Source: Lachnoclostridium edouardi
GTDB taxonomy: Bacteria > Bacillota > Clostridia > Lachnospirales > Lachnospiraceae
DNA: 64,000 nucleotides
Assembly: GCF_900240245.1 (NCBI RefSeq)
Contig: NZ_OESQ01000001.1
Span: 62,001-126,000 of the forward strand
Direction of reading: 5' to 3'
Numbering within the stretch: position 1 is the stretch's first letter; each line of letters starts with the position of its first letter. The position numbers were made by a program, and so were the translations under genes. The notes beneath the pieces were generated by a model. The model ran no database searches and was not told where the DNA came from. It worked only from the letters and a program-made list of their open reading frames with translations. Shown here in pieces: positions 61,938 to 64,000 of the stretch.

Positions 61938-63248
61938 ATGGGAGATTATAAGAAGTTGATTCCCAGCTTTGGCTGCCGGGAAGGCCAGGCAATCATCTGT
62001 GACAGAGGAGTGGAGTATTACAGTGATGATATAATGACTTTGTGCAGATTTTACAGCGATAATGGAGCAGATGAAATTTTAATTCAGGATTTATCTGAGA
62101 CAGATGAGGACCATGAAAATGTAATTGGAATCATTAAGGCTGCCGCCAGGGAAGTAGATACGCCTATTATAGCGGGAGGCAGGACAAAACGTCTGGAGGA
62201 TATTAAAAAATATCTTTATGCAGGTGCAAAGGCGGCTTTTTTAGATGTAAGCCTGCAGGAAAATGTGGACCTGATTAAGGAAGCCGCAGACAGATTTGGA
62301 AGCGAAAAGATTTATGCATACCTGCCGGGAACAGAGTATTTGGCCAGCCAGGAGGAGTATGAGCAGCTGGGAGCTTCTTTAATGATTTTAGATACAGACA
62401 AGCTGGATGCAGACGATTTTGACAGTAGCCATATGAAAGCTTTAGTAGAGTCTAAAAAGCCGATTCTGGTTTTCTGCGACCAGGATGAGCCGGGAATTCT
62501 CACCTCACTTCTGAAGATTCCCCATGTGGAAGGGGCCATTCTCACAGTTCCGGAGGAAAAAGAAGGAAACTGTATGCTGCTAAAGCAGGAATTAAAGGCC
62601 AGAGGCGTGGTTGTAGATACTTTTGAGACAGATGTAGAGTGGGAGCAGTTTAAATTAGATTCTCAAGGGCTGATTCCAGTAGTTGTTCAGGATTATAAAA
62701 CCTTACAAGTGCTTATGGTGGCATATATGAATGAAGAGGCCTTTTCTGCTACGTTAAAAACAGGGAGAATGACTTACTTCAGCAGAAGCAGGCAGTCTTT
62801 GTGGATAAAGGGTGAGACCTCAGGCCATTTTCAGTATGTAAAGTCTTTAAAACTGGATTGTGACAATGATACAATTTTGGCAAAGGTAAATCAGGTTGGG
62901 CCTGCCTGCCATACAGGGGCAAAATCCTGCTTTTTTAAGAACCTGGCGGAGAGAGAATACAGAGAGACAAATCCTTTAAAGGTATTTGAGGACGTATATC
63001 AGGTTATTTTAGACAGAAAGGAAAACCCTAAAGAGGGGTCTTATACAAATTATTTATTTGACAAGGGAATTGATAAAATACTGAAAAAGCTGGGGGAAGA
63101 GGCCACGGAAATTGTAATAGCCGCAAAAAATCCAAACCCGGAGGAAGTAAAGTATGAGATGTCTGATTTTCTTTATCATATGATGGTTCTCATGGCTCAA
63201 AAGGGCTTAAATTGGGAGGATATTACTGAAGAGTTGGCAAACCGCTGA
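61938..63248 (+). CDS. hisIE: HisF-like pseudoenzyme fused to HisI-HisE
   Basis: 436 residues in three parts. Residues 1-215 are a HisF-type barrel: [44 protein letters not shown] and [11 protein letters not shown] follow the HisF order. However, the position of HisF catalytic Asp11 is Gly12, and Asp130 is Leu129 here. HisI (about 230-335) has the phosphoribosyl-AMP cyclohydrolase core with [17 protein letters not shown] and CDNDTIL. HisE (about 345-436) has [15 protein letters not shown] and [10 protein letters not shown]. So the C-terminus performs steps 2-3; the barrel is probably a non-catalytic domain. TAGGAG precedes the ATG. Confidence 0.92.
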   Translation: MGDYKKLIPSFGCREGQAIICDRGVEYYSDDIMTLCRFYSDNGADEILIQDLSETDEDHENVIGIIKAAAREVDTPIIAGGRTKRLEDIKKYLYAGAKAAFLDVSLQENVDLIKEAADRFGSEKIYAYLPGTEYLASQEEYEQLGASLMILDTDKLDADDFDSSHMKALVESKKPILVFCDQDEPGILTSLLKIPHVEGAILTVPEEKEGNCMLLKQELKARGVVVDTFETDVEWEQFKLDSQGLIPVVVQDYKTLQVLMVAYMNEEAFSATLKTGRMTYFSRSRQSLWIKGETSGHFQYVKSLKLDCDNDTILAKVNQVGPACHTGAKSCFFKNLAEREYRETNPLKVFEDVYQVILDRKENPKEGSYTNYLFDKGIDKILKKLGEEATEIVIAAKNPNPEEVKYEMSDFLYHMMVLMAQKGLNWEDITEELANR

Positions 63249-63303
63249 CAAACAATATCTAAGGTATAAGAATGAAATATAATTGAAAACAGGAGAAAAG
63301 ACG

Positions 63304-64000
63304 ATGGGTGTTGTAGAGAAATTTTTAAAGTATGTATCAGTAGATACGCAGTCAAAATTTGGGGAAGCACAGATACCAAGTACAAAGAAGCAGTTTGATT
63401 TAGCTGATCTTTTGGCAAAGGAACTGAAGGAAATGGGGGCTTCAGACATATCTATCAGCGAAAACTGTTATGTATATGCTACGATTCCTGCCACAACAGA
63501 TAAAAAGATGCCTGTGCTGGGATTTATCGCTCATATGGACACTACCCCGGACTATTCAGGAGCTCCGGCTAAAACTCAGATCGTAAAAAATTATGATGGA
63601 AAAGATATTCTTATGAATCAGGAAACCGGTTTAACAATGAAGGTCAGCGATTTTCCTCAAATGACAGGATATAAGGGACAGGATTTAATTGTTACAGACG
63701 GCTCTACTTTACTGGGAGCTGACGATAAATCGGGAATTGCCGAAATTATGGCTATGGCAGAGTATTTTCTTTCTAATCCGTCTATTCCCCACGGCACAAT
63801 TAAAATCGGATTTACACCGGATGAGGAAATCGGTCGGGGGGCAGATAAGTTTGATGTGAAGGGCTTTGGAGCAGACGTAGCCTATACAGTAGACGGCGGG
63901 CCTGTTGGAGAGCTGGAATATGAAAACTTTAACGCCGCCTCTGCCAAGGTTTATATCAGCGGTTCCAATATCCATCCTGGAACTTCCAAGGGAAAAATGA
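63304..64000 (+). CDS. pepT: Peptidase T (tripeptide aminopeptidase), partial
   Basis: The first 232 codons of an M20-family peptidase that runs off the window. It shows [13 protein letters not shown] (metal ligand His and Asp), [17 protein letters not shown] (bridging Asp), [12 protein letters not shown] (catalytic Glu pair) and [12 protein letters not shown]. PepT cleaves the N-terminal residue of tripeptides in the cytosol. CAGGAG lies before the ATG, and a TATAAT at 63278-63283 with a poor -35 may be its own promoter, separating it from the his operon. Confidence 0.9.
   Translation, partial: MGVVEKFLKYVSVDTQSKFGEAQIPSTKKQFDLADLLAKELKEMGASDISISENCYVYATIPATTDKKMPVLGFIAHMDTTPDYSGAPAKTQIVKNYDGKDILMNQETGLTMKVSDFPQMTGYKGQDLIVTDGSTLLGADDKSGIAEIMAMAEYFLSNPSIPHGTIKIGFTPDEEIGRGADKFDVKGFGADVAYTVDGGPVGELEYENFNAASAKVYISGSNIHPGTSKGKM

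Overview
The window looks like a chromosomal segment of a spore-forming, low-to-moderate GC clostridium, most likely Lachnospiraceae. This rests on gene order and content: murE-murF, the block priA-def-fmt-(YugP peptidase)-rsmB-rlmN-PP2C-prkC-rsgA-rpe-thiN, the block rpmB/asp23-fakA-recG, an alpha/beta small acid-soluble spore protein, gerW (ytfJ), ylbJ, RqcH, short HisG with HisZ, and strong AGGAGG ribosome binding sites. Nearly all of it is ordinary core genome, densely packed with 1-20 bp overlaps. I see no rRNA, tRNA, CRISPR array, insertion sequence or phage gene. No stretch over 300 bases is without a gene; the longest gaps are 17508-17713, 24052-24234 and 30936-31095.

Layout. 1-1901: end of ftsK/spoIIIE and fhs. 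1955-17507: cell wall synthesis (murE, murF), replication restart (priA), protein maturation (def, fmt), rRNA methylation (rsmB, rlmN), the PP2C/PASTA-kinase pair, ribosome assembly GTPase, rpe, thiN and an ECF transporter S component. 17714-21221: serS, an orphan GT-C-like membrane protein and a VOC protein. 21328-24051 (minus strand): a two-domain Nudix protein and rqcH. 24235-30935: yicC-gmk-rpoZ, rimO-pgsA-cinA, then an unknown protein, DUF2953 and gerW. 31096-33636: a 45-residue membrane protein, then a DUF1538 membrane protein paired with a double P-II protein. 33692-38213: rpmB divergent from asp23-fakA-recG.

38314-45143 is an accessory sugar cluster lying between recG and the sasp-rsmD genes: LacI-type regulator, deoC, a PfkB sugar kinase, rbsD and an rbsACB-type transporter. 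Two identical 14-bp palindromic operators flank the regulator gene. The deoC partner and the loss of the ribokinase Asn in the kinase suggest 2-deoxyribose rather than plain ribose as substrate. 45187-49204: GNAT, sasp, rsmD, a coiled-coil protein, ylbJ and an M23 peptidase. 49306-56978: rRNA modification enzymes, a HAD phosphatase, a YgiQ-type radical SAM protein, an SDR, a pseudouridine synthase and recU.

56975-63248: a histidine operon (hisZ-G-D-B-orf-A-hisIE) driven by a perfect consensus promoter. It lacks hisH and hisF. It carries a small DUF2007-like gene, and its last gene fuses a HisF-like barrel that has lost both catalytic Asp residues to HisI-HisE. pepT begins at 63304 and runs off the end.

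The points most worth follow-up are the HisF pseudoenzyme fusion, the DUF1538/double P-II pair, the probable deoxyribose cluster, a family of orientation-specific terminator hairpins, and the structured leader of serS.
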